Source: Candidatus Pacearchaeota archaeon (lineage in GTDB: Archaea > Nanoarchaeota > Nanoarchaeia > Pacearchaeales > GW2011-AR1). From it: DNA of 6,071 nt. A program made the translations under genes and the position numbers. This document shows, piece after piece, positions 6,055-6,071 of this stretch. The stretch lies in assembly GCA_002690445.1 (NCBI GenBank), contig NZER01000337.1:1-6071 (forward strand). Direction: 5' to 3'. Each line of letters starts with the position of its first letter. Within the stretch, counting starts at the first letter, position 1. The notes beneath the pieces are model-generated. The model saw only the letters and a list, made by a program, of their open reading frames with translations, searched no databases and had not been told where the DNA came from.

Positions 6055-6071
6055 ATGTGTTTTGTCCTGAA

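Overview
The window looks like a chromosomal stretch of a small, AT-rich archaeon, most probably from the DPANN group (Pacearchaeota/Woesearchaeota-like). Three things support this. The largest minus-strand gene encodes an archaeal S-layer protein of the methanococcal/DPANN type. The large plus-strand gene ends in a beta-domain I associate with DPANN surface proteins. The signals are archaeal: TATA-type boxes about 26 nt before start codons, GGAGGTG Shine-Dalgarno sites and T-tract terminators. The lineage comes from protein style, not a database search.

Layout: (1) 35-2407 (+), a 790-residue secreted, heavily sequon-bearing, membrane-anchored surface protein, ended by a hairpin/T-tract terminator at 2395-2430. 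(2) 2484-3026 (+), a 180-residue secreted, membrane-anchored protein with its own, apparently leaderless promoter; its ectodomain looks like a stand-alone copy of the first protein's C-terminal domain. (3) 3023-3706 (-), a GT-A-fold glycosyltransferase that meets gene 2 tail to tail, with stop codons overlapping in one TTAA. (4) 3781-6039 (-), a 752-residue S-layer protein with a strong Shine-Dalgarno site and a second hairpin/T-tract terminator. Coding density is very high: no gap between genes exceeds about 80 bases, and no RNA gene, mobile element or CRISPR array is visible.

The genes read as a cell-envelope neighbourhood: the S-layer lattice subunit, a large probably glycosylated anchored glycoprotein, a small anchored relative of its membrane-proximal domain, and a glycosyltransferase that could help build glycans for these proteins. 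The functional link between them is inference from adjacency. The most interesting points are the domain shared by genes 1 and 2, with a conserved DxDxDG-type putative calcium loop; the confinement of about 34 N-glycosylation sequons to the outer two thirds of protein 1; and two kinds of translation start (SD-led for the two large surface proteins, leaderless-looking for the two small genes). No clearly new defence or mobile system is present.
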